Numbered from the stretch's first letter, positions 20,154-29,612 are shown. The stretch: 64,000 nt of DNA from Myxococcales bacterium (GCA_016707895.1 JADJGV010000001.1:124001-188000), one strand, 5' to 3'. Program-made: numbers and translations. Notes: a model not told the origin generated them from the sequence alone.

Positions 20154-21341
20154 GTGCAGCAGCAAGGGTTCCCGTGGGCGGCGCCGCCGGCGCCGAGGTC
20201 CGACACGCAGCGCGACGCCAGCGGGGCCGGCGCACGCCCGCCGTCCACGCCACCGCCGGCGCCGCCACCGCCGGCGCCCGAGCCCGCCGCCCTGTCGGCC
20301 GAGCTCGAGGCCGCGCTGCTCCGCGAGCTGCTCCGGGTCCACGCGTGGGAGAACCACGCGCGCTTCAAGAACCGCCTGAGGCCGCCGATGCTGGTGCTGA
20401 CCGACACCACGACCCGGCTCGGGCAATGGGTGCGCATCGGCCGCCGCCTCGAGCTGTCGCGGCCGATGCTGATCGCCCGGCCGTGGCCCGAGGTGGTGTC
20501 GGTGCTGCTGCACGAGATGGCCCACCAGTACGTCGACGAGGTGCTCGCCGCGCACCACGAAGATCCCCACGGCCCGACGTTCCAGGAGGTGTGCCAGGCC
20601 CGCGGCATCGACGCCCGCGCCCACGGCGCGCCGGTGCCGGTCGACGGCTCGAGCGCGCCGCTCGATCGCACGCTCGACAAGATCCGCAAGCTGCTCGCGC
20701 TGGCCGGCAGCGCCAACCAGCACGAGGCCGAGCTGGCGATGCGCACCGCCCACGAGCTGATGCTGCGCCACAACATCGACGTCGCGCCCGGACAGCGCGA
20801 GTACCAGGTGCGCCACGTCGGCGATCCCACGGTGCGGCGCACCGCCGCCGAGAGCCTGATCGCCGGGATCCTCGCCGAGTTCTTCTTCGTGAAGGTGTTG
20901 CAGATCCCGGTGTACCTGCCGACGCTGGGCCGCAGCGGTCACACCTACGAGCTGACCGGCACCGCGCCCAACCTCGACATGGCCGAGCACGTGTACGAGT
21001 TCCTGCGCGCCACCGCCGAGCGGTTGTGGCAGGCCAACCGCCACGACGCCCGGGTCAAGAGCGGCCACGATCGCGCGCGCTACCAGGCCGGCGTGATCCA
21101 GGGCTTCCACGACAAGCTCGGCGTGCAGACCAGCGCGCTGGCGGGCACCGGCCTGGTGTGGATCTGCGACGCCGACCTCGACGCCTTCCACCGCCGGCGC
21201 AACCCCCGCATCGTCCACAAGCGCCGCCGGTTCCTCGCCAACGGCGCCCACGCCGCGGGCCGCGAGGCCGGCCGCCGGATCGTGCTGTCCAAGCCGATCA
21301 CCCGCGGCCCCAGCGGCGGCGGGCCCAAGCTGCTCAAGTAG
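20154..21341 (+). CDS. SprT-like zinc metalloprotease domain / DUF2786 protein
   Basis: A 395-residue protein starting at GTG 20154 (TAGGCT ends 6 bases before). After a Pro-rich leader (about 1-45) comes a SprT-like domain with the zinc motif VLLHEMAHQYVDE (HExxH at about 120-124) and NRLRPPMLVLTD. A DUF2786 segment follows (LDKIRKLLALAGSANQHEAE, about 175-210) and a C-terminal DUF7168-like region (IVHKRRRFLANGAHAAGREA). Such proteins are phage- and plasmid-associated in some bacteria; the function is unknown. It stands alone between the reductase and the GNAT protein. Confidence 0.82.
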   Translation: MQQQGFPWAAPPAPRSDTQRDASGAGARPPSTPPPAPPPPAPEPAALSAELEAALLRELLRVHAWENHARFKNRLRPPMLVLTDTTTRLGQWVRIGRRLELSRPMLIARPWPEVVSVLLHEMAHQYVDEVLAAHHEDPHGPTFQEVCQARGIDARAHGAPVPVDGSSAPLDRTLDKIRKLLALAGSANQHEAELAMRTAHELMLRHNIDVAPGQREYQVRHVGDPTVRRTAAESLIAGILAEFFFVKVLQIPVYLPTLGRSGHTYELTGTAPNLDMAEHVYEFLRATAERLWQANRHDARVKSGHDRARYQAGVIQGFHDKLGVQTSALAGTGLVWICDADLDAFHRRRNPRIVHKRRRFLANGAHAAGREAGRRIVLSKPITRGPSGGGPKLLK

Positions 21342-21469
21342 CGCGCGCGCGCGCCTGCGAAGTTCTCGTGACCGCGCGCGTCGACGCGTTGCGTTTCGCA
21401 ACGTCGACGATCGTCGGCGCGACGCGCCCGCGTGACCGCGTGCGCGGTGCTAAGGTCCGAGGCAAATCG

Positions 21470-23161
21470 ATGTCGGTCGAGTTCACTGTCGTTCGTGATG
21501 TGAGTGGGCTGCGCGAGCTGGAGCCGGCGTGGCGCGGGCTCGCCACCGCCGGTGGCGCAGGCGCGCTGTTCCGCGGGCCCGAGTGGCTGCTGCCGTGGTG
21601 GCACGCGTACCGCGAGGTGCTCGCCGGCGAGCTCCACGTCATGGCCGGGCGCGCCGACGGCGAGCTGGTGTGCCTGGCGCCGCTGTACCTGCGGACCAAC
21701 GCCCGCGCGCTGACCAAGGTGCGCGAGCTGCGGATGATGGGCGACGCCGGGCCGCGGCCGCCAGCGCTCGACTTCCTGGTCAAGCCCGGCTTCGAGGACA
21801 AGGCCGGCACGCAGCTGGCCAAGGTCGTCGCCGAGCTGGGCAAGACCTGGGACGTGATCGATCTCGAGCCGATGGCCGACCCGTCGCGAGTGCGCGCCAA
21901 CTTCGTCGCGCGGCTGGGCTCGCTGGGCTTCGCGGTCAAGTCGGCGGCCGCCGGCGGCGGCGCGCGCCGCATCGCGCTGGGGCTGGCGCGGGCCGCGACC
22001 GAGGACGGCCTCACCAGCGCGGTCAGCGGCGACGCCGCCGCGATGCGCAAGGGCATGAGCGCGCTGCGCCGGCTGTCGCGCCTGGAGTGGGCCGAGCGCG
22101 ACGAGCACAGCCCGCTGGCCGACGCCGAGGCCGCGGGCCTGCTCGAGGAGGTCGCGGTCACGCTCGGCCGCGCGGGCCGGGCCCGGCTGGCGATCCGCGA
22201 CGACGCCGCCGGCGAGACGATCGCCGCGGCGCTGGTGGTCGACGACGACGATCGCGCGGTGGTGCTGGCGCTGGCGATCGATCCCGAGCACGTCGCCCGC
22301 GGCGCCGCCGAGCGGCTGCTGGCCGCCGAGGCGCTGGCCGCCCGGGCCCGGGGCCGGGTCGCGCTCGACGTCGTGACCGGCGCCGCCGAGTACCCGCTGC
22401 CGCCGCTGCCGGTGTCGAAGCAGACCTCCGTCGCGGTGACGATCTGGAACGCCACCACCACCGCGTCGGTGTCGCGCCGGGTCGAGAGCGTGCGCCGCGG
22501 CGCCCGCGCGGTGCGCGAGACCCCCAGCGTGGCCGCGTCGCAGGCCCGCGCCGCGTGGGCCCGGATCCGCGAGGCCGCCACCGAGGTGGCGCAGTACCAG
22601 CGCATGCACCTGTACCGCGGCCAGATGTGGACCCGCGGCATCGAGGCCATCCCCGGCCTGGCCATCACGACGCTCGACCTGGCCGGCTTCGACGCGCTGG
22701 CGCCGGCCGCGCGCGGCGAGCTGTGCGAGTCGCTGGCGCTCGACGAGGAGCGCGCCCGCGCCACCTGGGTGCGCGGCGACCAGGCGTGGATCTCGCACCT
22801 CCACGATCGCCCGGCCGGCATCGCCTGGGCGGCGCGCGGCCCGGTCGAGGTGCCCGAGCTCGGGCGCACGCTGGCGCTGACCAAGTACGAGGCCTACGTC
22901 CACGACGTCTACGTCGCGCCGTCGGCGCGCGGCCGCGCGGTGGCGCCGGTCATGCTCGAGGCGCTGGCCCGCGATCTGCGCGAGCTCGACGTCTACCGCT
23001 CGTGGGCGCTGATCGGCCACGGCAACCAGCCGTCGACCCGCGCCTTCGCCAAGGCCAGCTTCACGCCGGTCTGCGACGTGATCTACGCGCGCATGGGCGG
23101 CGTCGATCGCGTGCTGTGTCGGCCGCCCGATCCCGAGGCCAAAGAGCTGCTCGGCCTGTAG
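21470..23161 (+). CDS. Double GNAT-fold protein (BioF2/CelD-like acetyltransferase)
   Basis: A 563-residue protein with two acyltransferase-like parts. The N-terminal 330 residues resemble the BioF2-like Acetyltransf_6/CelD family: PEWLLPWWHAYREVLAGEL, LVCLAPLYLR, a mid-domain LEEVAVTLGR and ALDVVTGAAEYPLP. The C-terminal 180 residues are a classical GNAT with VHDVYVAPSARGRAVAPVML (acetyl-CoA loop) and SWALIGHGNQPSTRAFAKAS. The start is ATG 21470, with a TAAGGT hexamer 13 bases upstream. A role in polysaccharide or small-molecule acylation is only inferred. The small gene at 23173 follows 11 bases later. Confidence 0.8.
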   Translation: MSVEFTVVRDVSGLRELEPAWRGLATAGGAGALFRGPEWLLPWWHAYREVLAGELHVMAGRADGELVCLAPLYLRTNARALTKVRELRMMGDAGPRPPALDFLVKPGFEDKAGTQLAKVVAELGKTWDVIDLEPMADPSRVRANFVARLGSLGFAVKSAAAGGGARRIALGLARAATEDGLTSAVSGDAAAMRKGMSALRRLSRLEWAERDEHSPLADAEAAGLLEEVAVTLGRAGRARLAIRDDAAGETIAAALVVDDDDRAVVLALAIDPEHVARGAAERLLAAEALAARARGRVALDVVTGAAEYPLPPLPVSKQTSVAVTIWNATTTASVSRRVESVRRGARAVRETPSVAASQARAAWARIREAATEVAQYQRMHLYRGQMWTRGIEAIPGLAITTLDLAGFDALAPAARGELCESLALDEERARATWVRGDQAWISHLHDRPAGIAWAARGPVEVPELGRTLALTKYEAYVHDVYVAPSARGRAVAPVMLEALARDLRELDVYRSWALIGHGNQPSTRAFAKASFTPVCDVIYARMGGVDRVLCRPPDPEAKELLGL

Positions 23162-23172
23162 GATAGGAGTCC

Positions 23173-23469
23173 ATGACCGCGACCGAGCGCATCACGATGG
23201 TCGTCATCAACGACGACGGCACCCGCGACAAGTTCATGCTGAGCTCGTGGGTGGGCGTGCCGCGCAAGCACGAGCTGGTGTGGATGGGCGACGATCCGTA
23301 CATGGTCGTCGAGGTCGAGTACCTGGTCGCCGACGGCTTCTTCGGCGCGCGCTCGATCGACGCCGCCGGCATCTACGTGCGCCGGCTGGGCAAGGACGAG
23401 CAGGAGGCGGTGGCGCGGCGGCTGGCCAACCCGGTGCGCGGCAAGGACGAGCAGCCGTTCAGGCCGTGA
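23173..23469 (+). CDS. Small conserved-looking hypothetical protein
   Basis: A 98-residue protein of no recognised family. It has strong beta-strand content (ITMVVINDDGTRDKFMLSSW, then PYMVVEVEYLVADGFFGARS) and a charged C-terminal helix (LGKDEQEAVARRLANPV). AGGAG stands just upstream of the ATG. It lies 11 bp after the double-GNAT gene and is probably co-transcribed. No signal peptide or membrane segment is present. Confidence 0.65.
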   Translation: MTATERITMVVINDDGTRDKFMLSSWVGVPRKHELVWMGDDPYMVVEVEYLVADGFFGARSIDAAGIYVRRLGKDEQEAVARRLANPVRGKDEQPFRP

Positions 23470-23491
23470 TCGGCGGCGCGCGCGCGGCGCG

Positions 23492-24949
23492 TCAGGGCGC
23501 GAGCGGCGCCGGCGCGGGCGCGGGCACCGGCTCGGGCGCGGCGGCGATCGACGTCGCGGTCGGCGGCGGCAGCAGCTCGTCGAGGACCCACGCCGCCGGC
23601 TGCGCCTGCGCGACGATCGCGCCGCACGACGCGACCGCGTCGTCGACGATGCCGAGCTCCGCCGCCTTGCGCAGGCACGCCTCGGCGGCCTGCTGGGCCC
23701 GCTGCCGCAGCGGCGCGGCGACCTCGTCGAGCTGATCGCGGTACACCGCCGCGGCCGGCGTGCCGACTAGGGATTTCGGCACCGGCGCGGCGATCAGCGT
23801 CGCGGCGGCGTGGCGGTACATCCGCGCCAGCCGCTCGACGACCGCGACCGCGGTCGGGGCATCGGGCAGCGCGATCGCGTCGGTGGCCGCGCGATCGGCG
23901 GTGGTCATGGCCTGCTGCCACGCGCGCAGCCACTCGCCCATGCGCTTGATCGCGGCCGCGGTCGGCGCGCCGTCCTGATCGACCGCCAGCGGTGGCACCG
24001 CGCCCAGCGCGACGACCGCTTCGACCGCGCGCTCGACTAGGTGCAGCCGCGCCCGCGCGTGCGCCTGCGCCAGCATCGGATCGTCGGGACCGCCCGCCTC
24101 GGCGAGCTTCACCACGTGCAGGAATCCGGCGACGGCGGCTACGGTGTCGTTCTCGCGGCGCTTGACCGGCGTGAGGCGCGCGTCGCCGCGCACGCACAAG
24201 CCACGGGCGGTGGACGCGGGACACGCGCGCCGCCATTGCAGGTCGGCGAGCGCGTCCCACACCGCGGCCTGCGCGCCCCGCGTGGCGCGCCACGTGGCGA
24301 GCACCGTTTGGTACGCGGCGATCGCGCCGTCGACGTCGCCGCGCTCGGCCTGGCGCGCCGCGACGTACACGGCCAGCTGCCTGGCGTCGTCGGGGCGCTT
24401 GGCGCCGTAGGTGTGCTGGTAGCGGGCGGCCAGCGCGGCCACCTGGTCGTCGTCGCCGAGCCCCGCGCTCAGCCCGATCGCGTTCCACAGCGCGTCGGCG
24501 GCCTCGCGCTCGGCGGGGTACCGCTCGGCCAGCCGCACCGACGCGTCGACCGCCCGCTCGAACTCGCCGATCGCCTGGTGCAGGCGGGCGATCTGGGACA
24601 GCGTGGCCGGGGCCAGCCGGCTCGTCGGGAACGTCGCGACCAGCTGCTCGCCGACGGTGATGGCCGCGCCCGCCGAGCCGGCGTGGGCGAAGCAGGTGGC
24701 GGCGTTGTAGAGCAGCTCGTCGGCGCCCACCGCCGCCGGCGCGTCGTTGAAGACCGCGAGGTAGCCCTGGCCGCAGGCCTCGAGCTCGTCGAGCGCCGCG
24801 TCGCCGACCGCGGCCTGCCCGGCCCGCAGGTGAGCCTCGGCCGCCGCGATCGCCCGGGCCCGCGCCATCGGCGCCGGCGCGTCGTCGGCGTCACCCGCCC
24901 AGGCCCCGCCCGCTCCCAGCACCACCGCGACGGCGATCAGCGTGCGCAT
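23492..24949 (-). CDS. Secreted TPR protein
   Basis: A 485-residue periplasmic or outer-membrane-associated protein. The signal peptide is MRTLIAVAVVLGAGGAWAGD. TPR-like helices occupy about residues 35-220 (LLYNAATCFAHAGSAGAAIT, then LSQIARLHQAIGEFERAVDA, and RLAERYPAEREAADALWNAI). The C-terminal half is helical with conserved-looking cysteines (RRACPASTARGLCV, EACLRKAAELGIV). It ends in a Pro/Ala tail. Proteins of this kind are abundant in myxobacteria as scaffolds; the partner is unknown. The gene is convergent with the small gene at 23173. Confidence 0.72.
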   Translation of the reverse strand: MRTLIAVAVVLGAGGAWAGDADDAPAPMARARAIAAAEAHLRAGQAAVGDAALDELEACGQGYLAVFNDAPAAVGADELLYNAATCFAHAGSAGAAITVGEQLVATFPTSRLAPATLSQIARLHQAIGEFERAVDASVRLAERYPAEREAADALWNAIGLSAGLGDDDQVAALAARYQHTYGAKRPDDARQLAVYVAARQAERGDVDGAIAAYQTVLATWRATRGAQAAVWDALADLQWRRACPASTARGLCVRGDARLTPVKRRENDTVAAVAGFLHVVKLAEAGGPDDPMLAQAHARARLHLVERAVEAVVALGAVPPLAVDQDGAPTAAAIKRMGEWLRAWQQAMTTADRAATDAIALPDAPTAVAVVERLARMYRHAAATLIAAPVPKSLVGTPAAAVYRDQLDEVAAPLRQRAQQAAEACLRKAAELGIVDDAVASCGAIVAQAQPAAWVLDELLPPPTATSIAAAPEPVPAPAPAPLAP

Positions 24950-25019
24950 GGCCGTCCGACACCACCGGCCCGGTCCGGTTCCCGCCGCCCGCGGGGCCTG
25001 CGAACGCCCCGCGCTGGCC

Positions 25020-25847
25020 TCAGTCGCAGAATTCCTGGCCGTCGTCGGGGTAGCGGAACAAGATCGAGTAGCACATCTCGGTGTTCGAGCTCTCGCCGTA
25101 GCCGATGGTGTCGGCGGTGGTGTTGTTCCAGGTGCACTCGGTCTGGATGGTGTCGCCGGGCGCGAGCTGGATCGGCGTGAACGGCACGATCTTCTGGTGC
25201 TCGAACGAGTAGGCGTCGTCGTACAGCACGTGGGGCGTGCCGCCGGTGGTGATCGTGGTCTTCAGGTGCGTGCCGTACTGGTGCATGTGCGGGAACACCG
25301 CGAACACCGTCTGGGCGCTGGTCACCGTGCAGGTGCCGCTGGCGGTGGCGACGCCGGGCGCGATCGCGAAGTCGCGCGGCCCGGGCAGGAACAGGTCGAC
25401 CTCGTGCTCGACCAGCGCCGGGTCGACCTTCTTGACCTCGATCCCCGACATGCCGGTCAGCGGCTGATCGCTGTTGTTGTAGATGTGCAGCTGCAGGCCG
25501 AGCAGCTCGCCCGCGGTCAGCTTCATCGCGGTGCCCGGCGGGAACACCAGCTCGGAGGTGCCGACGCCCGACGCGTAGACGATGTTGGTGCCGGTCAGCC
25601 CGGCGTCGCCCTTGGCCAGCAGCGTGTGGTGGGTGCCGATCGGCGACAGCGGGCGGATCGCGGCGATCGCGGTGTCCTCGGTCACCGTCGAGATCGACAG
25701 GTCGGAGGTCTTCTCCTGGCCCGGCGCCAGCGTCCACGACGCGGTCACCAGCGACTCCCAGGTCGGCTCGGGGGTCGGGGCCGGATCGTCGGTGCAGGCG
25801 ACGAGCCCGAGGGTGAGCGCGAGGGCGGACGCGGTGGTGGAGCGCAT
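25020..25847 (-). CDS. PHM-like copper type II monooxygenase-fold lipoprotein
   Basis: A 275-residue lipoprotein (LVAC lipobox, Cys18) resembling the two-domain catalytic core of peptidylglycine/dopamine monooxygenases. All six copper ligands of that family have counterparts: the CuH site in IGTHHTLL (H73, H74) plus LQLHIYNN (H121), and the CuM site in FPHMHQYG (H187, H189) plus NTEMCY (M258). Disulphide candidates (C173/C239, C259/C274) are present. Bacterial members are uncharacterised; a secreted copper oxygenase is inferred. TATCGT ends 8 bases before the ATG. No flavin or Cu-chaperone neighbour is seen. Confidence 0.8.
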   Translation of the reverse strand: MRSTTASALALTLGLVACTDDPAPTPEPTWESLVTASWTLAPGQEKTSDLSISTVTEDTAIAAIRPLSPIGTHHTLLAKGDAGLTGTNIVYASGVGTSELVFPPGTAMKLTAGELLGLQLHIYNNSDQPLTGMSGIEVKKVDPALVEHEVDLFLPGPRDFAIAPGVATASGTCTVTSAQTVFAVFPHMHQYGTHLKTTITTGGTPHVLYDDAYSFEHQKIVPFTPIQLAPGDTIQTECTWNNTTADTIGYGESSNTEMCYSILFRYPDDGQEFCD

Positions 25848-25880
25848 GGCCGGCGACGATAGCCGCGCCGGTCGGCGGGA

Positions 25881-26951
25881 TCAATCGACCCGACGCACGC
25901 CGACGATCGGCGGCTGGCCCGGCGCGAGATCGATCACGAGGAAGTGGCGGCCGATGCCGTCCCAGCGCTCGGGCCGCGCGCCGCCGCCGCCCGACACGAA
26001 CGCCGGGATGCCGGCGTGCTCGAACTCGGCGTAGGTGTGGATGTGGCCGTAGAGCGCCAGGTCGACGCCGCTGGTGGCCAGCGTGCCGATCAGCCGCTGC
26101 GCGTCGCGCCGGCTGCGGAACGCGCCGTCGCGGATGCCGACCGGATCGACCGGCGGGAAGTGGGTGAGGAACAGGCTCTGGCGATCGGCGGCGGCGGCCA
26201 GCATCTCGCCGACCGCTTCCTCGACGATCGGATCGAGGCCGGCGTCGCCGCTGTCGGCGAACGTGAACGCGACGTCGTGGAACGTGAACTGGAAGCTGGC
26301 CGGCCCGTAGCGGCCCTGGTAGCGCGCGGCCTCGGCCCACAGCTCGTGGTTGCCGAGCGTCGTGTACAGCGGCACCGGCAGCGTCGTGAGCTGCCGGTCG
26401 AGCAGCGCGTACTCGTCGAGCTCGCCGCGCTCGGTCAGGTCGCCCATGCACACGACGAACCGCGGGTTGGTGGTGGCGATCGCCGCGAACACGTCGTCGA
26501 CGGTCGGCAGCCCGGTCTGGATGTCGGCCATCGCCGCGATCCGCAGCGGGCCGGCGACGTCGGCCGGGCCGACGGTGAGCACGTGGCGGCCGGACGACAG
26601 GTCGACGTCGCGCACCAGCACGGTGGGCCGCGGCGCCGGCAGCGGCACGCCGAGCGGGGCGCCGCCCTCGCGCAGCTCGGCGTCGGGCAGCGCGTTGGCG
26701 ACGGTGATCTGCCAGCGGCCGGCGCCGCCGGTGGCGACGTCGACGGTCAGCTCGATCGCGGGGGCCGCGGCCCAGATCTCGAGCCGGCCCTGGGTCAGCG
26801 TGCGCACCGCGCCCAGGCGATCGGTGATGACGACGTGCAGGCCGGCGTCGTCGGCGATGCCGACCAGCGCGTCGTCGAGGGCGCGCTGCTCGCCGGGCCG
26901 GGCGCAGGCCGCCAGCGCCGCGCCCGCCAGCAGGACCGCGGCGACCCTCAC
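25881..26951 (-). CDS. Calcineurin-like metallophosphoesterase lipoprotein
   Basis: A 356-residue lipoprotein (GTG start at 26951, lipobox LAAC with Cys16). It has a beta-rich N-terminal domain (about 20-165) and a C-terminal metallophosphoesterase domain. The motifs are MADIQTG, CMGDLTERG, TLGNHELW, FLTHFPPV and LYGHIHTY. The first motif has D-I-Q where most family members have D-x-H, a variant seen in some secreted phosphatases. The start overlaps the stop of the upstream gene (GTGA), so the two are coupled. The substrate is unknown. Confidence 0.85.
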   Translation of the reverse strand: MRVAAVLLAGAALAACARPGEQRALDDALVGIADDAGLHVVITDRLGAVRTLTQGRLEIWAAAPAIELTVDVATGGAGRWQITVANALPDAELREGGAPLGVPLPAPRPTVLVRDVDLSSGRHVLTVGPADVAGPLRIAAMADIQTGLPTVDDVFAAIATTNPRFVVCMGDLTERGELDEYALLDRQLTTLPVPLYTTLGNHELWAEAARYQGRYGPASFQFTFHDVAFTFADSGDAGLDPIVEEAVGEMLAAAADRQSLFLTHFPPVDPVGIRDGAFRSRRDAQRLIGTLATSGVDLALYGHIHTYAEFEHAGIPAFVSGGGGARPERWDGIGRHFLVIDLAPGQPPIVGVRRVD

Positions 26952-28075
26952 CGCAGCCCCCGGCGCACGCCGAGCGTGGCCAGCCGCGCGCTGCCGAACT
27001 CGACGGCGGCGGTGGCGATCCAGGTCGGGGTGATCGCGACCTCGGCGGTGGCGCCGACCGAGCCGAAGAAGCCGGCGGCGCGCCCGGCGGGCAGCCCGCC
27101 GGCCAGCGTGTCGCGCCGGTGATCGTAGAACACCGCGACCTCGCCGCGCGCGCACGGCAGGAAGACGCCGCCGGCGAAGCGGCTGATCAGCACGCCGGCC
27201 AGATCGGCGTCGCCGGCGCGGTAGGCGACGGCCTGCAGGCCGAGCCCGGCGTCGAGCTCGACGAAGCTGCCGGCCAGCGCGCGATCGAGGTCGGCCAGGT
27301 GCAGCCGACCGCGCGCGGCCAGCTCGCCGGTGACCGTGGTCACGCGATCGTCGTCGTCGCGGATCGCGTCGATCGCCGCGCGCACGTCGAGGCCGGTGCC
27401 GCTGCCGCGGGCGTCGGGGCGCCACACCCGCGCGGCGGCGTCGACCCGCGCCTGCGCCAGCGCGCCGGCGTGAGCGCCGGCCACCCGCGCCGCCAGCGTC
27501 CAGCGGCCGCGGTGGCCGCGGCCGCCGACGCCGATCAGCGCGCGCCCGCCGTGGAACGCGTCGTCGATCCAGGTCGCGTCGGCCGACAGCTCGATCGGCG
27601 TGCGGCGCCGCGGCGCGCCGCCACCGCCGCCGGCCGCGGCGTAGACGTCGGCCCACCAGCCGACCAGGAACAGCCCGCTGCCGGCGACGGAGAGGTGGAC
27701 GCCGGGCACGACCAGCTTGGCCGAGCCGTAGGTGACGAGCAGCGGCACGCCGCCGACGACCATCATGCCGAGGCCGACCGCGCGCATCGCCAGCAGCCGG
27801 CGCGCGGCGCGGCGCTCGCCGACGACGCGGGCGCCGAGGCCGGGCACGGCCAGGCCGGGGATCGCGGCCAGCGCGATCGCGGCGGCGCGGCGGCCGGGCG
27901 TGACCGCGGGCGGGTCCGCGGGCGGGTCCGCGGGCGCGGCCTCGGCGGGGCGCGGCGGCGACGCGGTGACCGGCGGGTCGGCGAAGGGCGGGTCGGCGGG
28001 CGGCGCGGCGGCGGCCGGCGAGGCGACGAGCGCGGCGGCGAGCGCCACGGCGGCGCAGGGGCGGAGCGGGCGCAA
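26948..28075 (-). CDS. Exported membrane/outer-membrane-like protein
   Basis: A 375-residue protein. I chose the TTG at 28075 because a signal peptide follows directly (LRPLRPCAAVALAAALVASPAAA) and a TACCAT hexamer ends 6 bases before it. A Pro/Asp-rich spacer (PPADPPAVTPGRR) leads to a membrane-like segment (AAAIALAAIPGLAVPGLGAR and VGLGMMVVGGVPLLVTYG). About 200 residues of alternating strands follow (WTLAARVAGAHAGALAQARV, FVELDAGLGLQAVAYRAG, TPTWIATAAVEFGSARLA), consistent with a small outer-membrane barrel. It is upstream of and coupled to the metallophosphoesterase gene. The family is not recognised. Confidence 0.65.
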   Translation of the reverse strand: MRPLRPCAAVALAAALVASPAAAAPPADPPFADPPVTASPPRPAEAAPADPPADPPAVTPGRRAAAIALAAIPGLAVPGLGARVVGERRAARRLLAMRAVGLGMMVVGGVPLLVTYGSAKLVVPGVHLSVAGSGLFLVGWWADVYAAAGGGGGAPRRRTPIELSADATWIDDAFHGGRALIGVGGRGHRGRWTLAARVAGAHAGALAQARVDAAARVWRPDARGSGTGLDVRAAIDAIRDDDDRVTTVTGELAARGRLHLADLDRALAGSFVELDAGLGLQAVAYRAGDADLAGVLISRFAGGVFLPCARGEVAVFYDHRRDTLAGGLPAGRAAGFFGSVGATAEVAITPTWIATAAVEFGSARLATLGVRRGLR

Positions 28076-28132
28076 GCGATCATGGTAGCGCGCCCGTGCG
28101 AGGCGGCGAGCCAGTTGCGCTATCGTCGCGCC

Positions 28133-29143
28133 GTGCGACGCGCCCTGCTCCTGTCCTTGCTCGCGGCCTGCGGCGGCGACGACGGCGCCACGGCGCCGAT
28201 CGACGCGCCCGAGCTCCCCATCGACGCCGCGGTGTGCGGCGACGGCATCGTCGGCGGCGCCGAGGCGTGCGACGACGGCAACGCCGACGACACCGACGGC
28301 TGCGTCGCGTGCGCGTTCGCGACCTGCGGCGACGGCCACGTGCGCCGCGCGGTCGAGGCGTGCGACGACGCCACCCCGAGCTGCGTGCGCTGCGCGACCT
28401 GCGCCGGCGTCGCCGACCCGGCGACCGGTCACTGCTACACGATGGTCGAGGCGGTCGCCGATCGCGCCGCCGGCCAGGCCGCGTGCGCCAACGCCGGCGG
28501 GCACCTGATCGCGCTCGACGGCGCCGGCGAGTGGGCGGTGGTGGCGCCGCTGTGGACGACGCCGTTCGCCGCGACCTGGATCGGCCTGGTCCGCGCGGTC
28601 GATGGCCAGAACCAGTGGCGGTGGGAGACCGGCGCCGCGCTCGGCGCCGCCACCTGGAACGCCGGCGAGCCCAACGACAGCGGCGGCGGCGAGGACTGCG
28701 CCGAGGCCGGCGGCATGACCGGCGGCTGGAACGACCTGGTTTGCACCACCACCCGGCGCGCGCTGTGCGAGCGCCCGGCGTGGACGATCGATCCCGCGAC
28801 CAACCACGCGTACCGCACGCTGTACGCGCTGCGCACGCACCCCGAGGCCACCGCCGACTGCGCCGCCCTGGGCGCGCACCTGGTGACGATCACCAGCGCC
28901 GCCGAGCAGGCGTTCGTCGCGTCGATCGCCGGCCGCGACGTGTGGATCGGCGCGTTCCAGGGCACCGGCGAGGGCACGTGGTTCTGGTCGACCGGCGAGC
29001 GCTGGGAGTTCACCGCGTGGGGCGTGGGGCAACCCGACGACGCCGGCGCCAACGAGGACTGCGCCCACGTCGCCGCCGCGACCGGGCTGTGGAACGATCG
29101 CGCGTGCACCGCGCGGCTGCCGTACCTGTGCGAGGCCGATTGA
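28133..29143 (+). CDS. Lipoprotein with myxobacterial Cys-rich repeats and two C-type lectin domains
   Basis: A 336-residue surface lipoprotein starting at GTG 28133; TATCGT at 28121-28126 ends 6 bases before. The lipobox is LLAAC (Cys13). DUF4215-type cysteine-rich repeats follow (CGDGIVGGAEACDDGNADDT and CGDGHVRRAVEACDD). Two C-type lectin domains complete it. The first (about 100-215) has GEPNDSGGGEDCAEAGG and GGWNDLVC; the second (about 222-336) has GQPDDAGANEDCAHV and GLWNDRACTARLPYLCE. The EPN/QPD and WND residues are the calcium/sugar-binding positions, so a carbohydrate adhesin is likely. Confidence 0.88.
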   Translation: MRRALLLSLLAACGGDDGATAPIDAPELPIDAAVCGDGIVGGAEACDDGNADDTDGCVACAFATCGDGHVRRAVEACDDATPSCVRCATCAGVADPATGHCYTMVEAVADRAAGQAACANAGGHLIALDGAGEWAVVAPLWTTPFAATWIGLVRAVDGQNQWRWETGAALGAATWNAGEPNDSGGGEDCAEAGGMTGGWNDLVCTTTRRALCERPAWTIDPATNHAYRTLYALRTHPEATADCAALGAHLVTITSAAEQAFVASIAGRDVWIGAFQGTGEGTWFWSTGERWEFTAWGVGQPDDAGANEDCAHVAAATGLWNDRACTARLPYLCEAD

Positions 29144-29176
29144 TGCGCGCGGCCGCGGACGCGTAGGCTCGGAGCG

Positions 29177-29557
29177 ATGCAGCCCTACCCGCCCCCGCCC
29201 CCACCGGGCGCCCCGGCCGGCCCGCCGGCCACCGTCGAGATCGAGCTGTCGTTCTTCTTCATGATGTGGATCCTGTTCCTGGTGACGCCCTCGATCGCCA
29301 TCAACGGGATGGCGCAGCAGCGCAAGTGGGGCACGCACGTGTTCCAGCTGCCGCCCGGCCGCTACATGTTCGAGGCCTGGTACCCGTACCTGTTCACGTC
29401 GCGCACGTCGATCGGCGCGCTGATGCTCGACCTCGTGCCGGGCGGCCACTACAAGCTGCGCTACCGGCCGGCGTGGCTGGTGTTCCTGTCCGGCTCGATG
29501 AAGCTGGTGGCCGGCCCGGCGCTGCCGCCGGCGTCCGTGCACCAGCTGCCGCGATGA
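29177..29557 (+). CDS. Small membrane protein, hypothetical
   Basis: A 126-residue protein with a Pro-rich start (MQPYPPPPPPGAPAGPPATV), one hydrophobic segment (about 26-43, FFFMMWILFLVTPSIAIN) and a beta-rich remainder (THVFQLPPGRYMFEAWYPY, then GGHYKLRYRPAWLVFLSG). TAGGCT ends 7 bases before the ATG, so it probably has its own promoter. No family is recognised. Confidence 0.65.
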   Translation: MQPYPPPPPPGAPAGPPATVEIELSFFFMMWILFLVTPSIAINGMAQQRKWGTHVFQLPPGRYMFEAWYPYLFTSRTSIGALMLDLVPGGHYKLRYRPAWLVFLSGSMKLVAGPALPPASVHQLPR

Positions 29558-29612
29558 GCGCGACGGCCGCTCACACCGCTTCGCCCCGGGCTCTACCGGC
29601 ACAGGAGTGATG

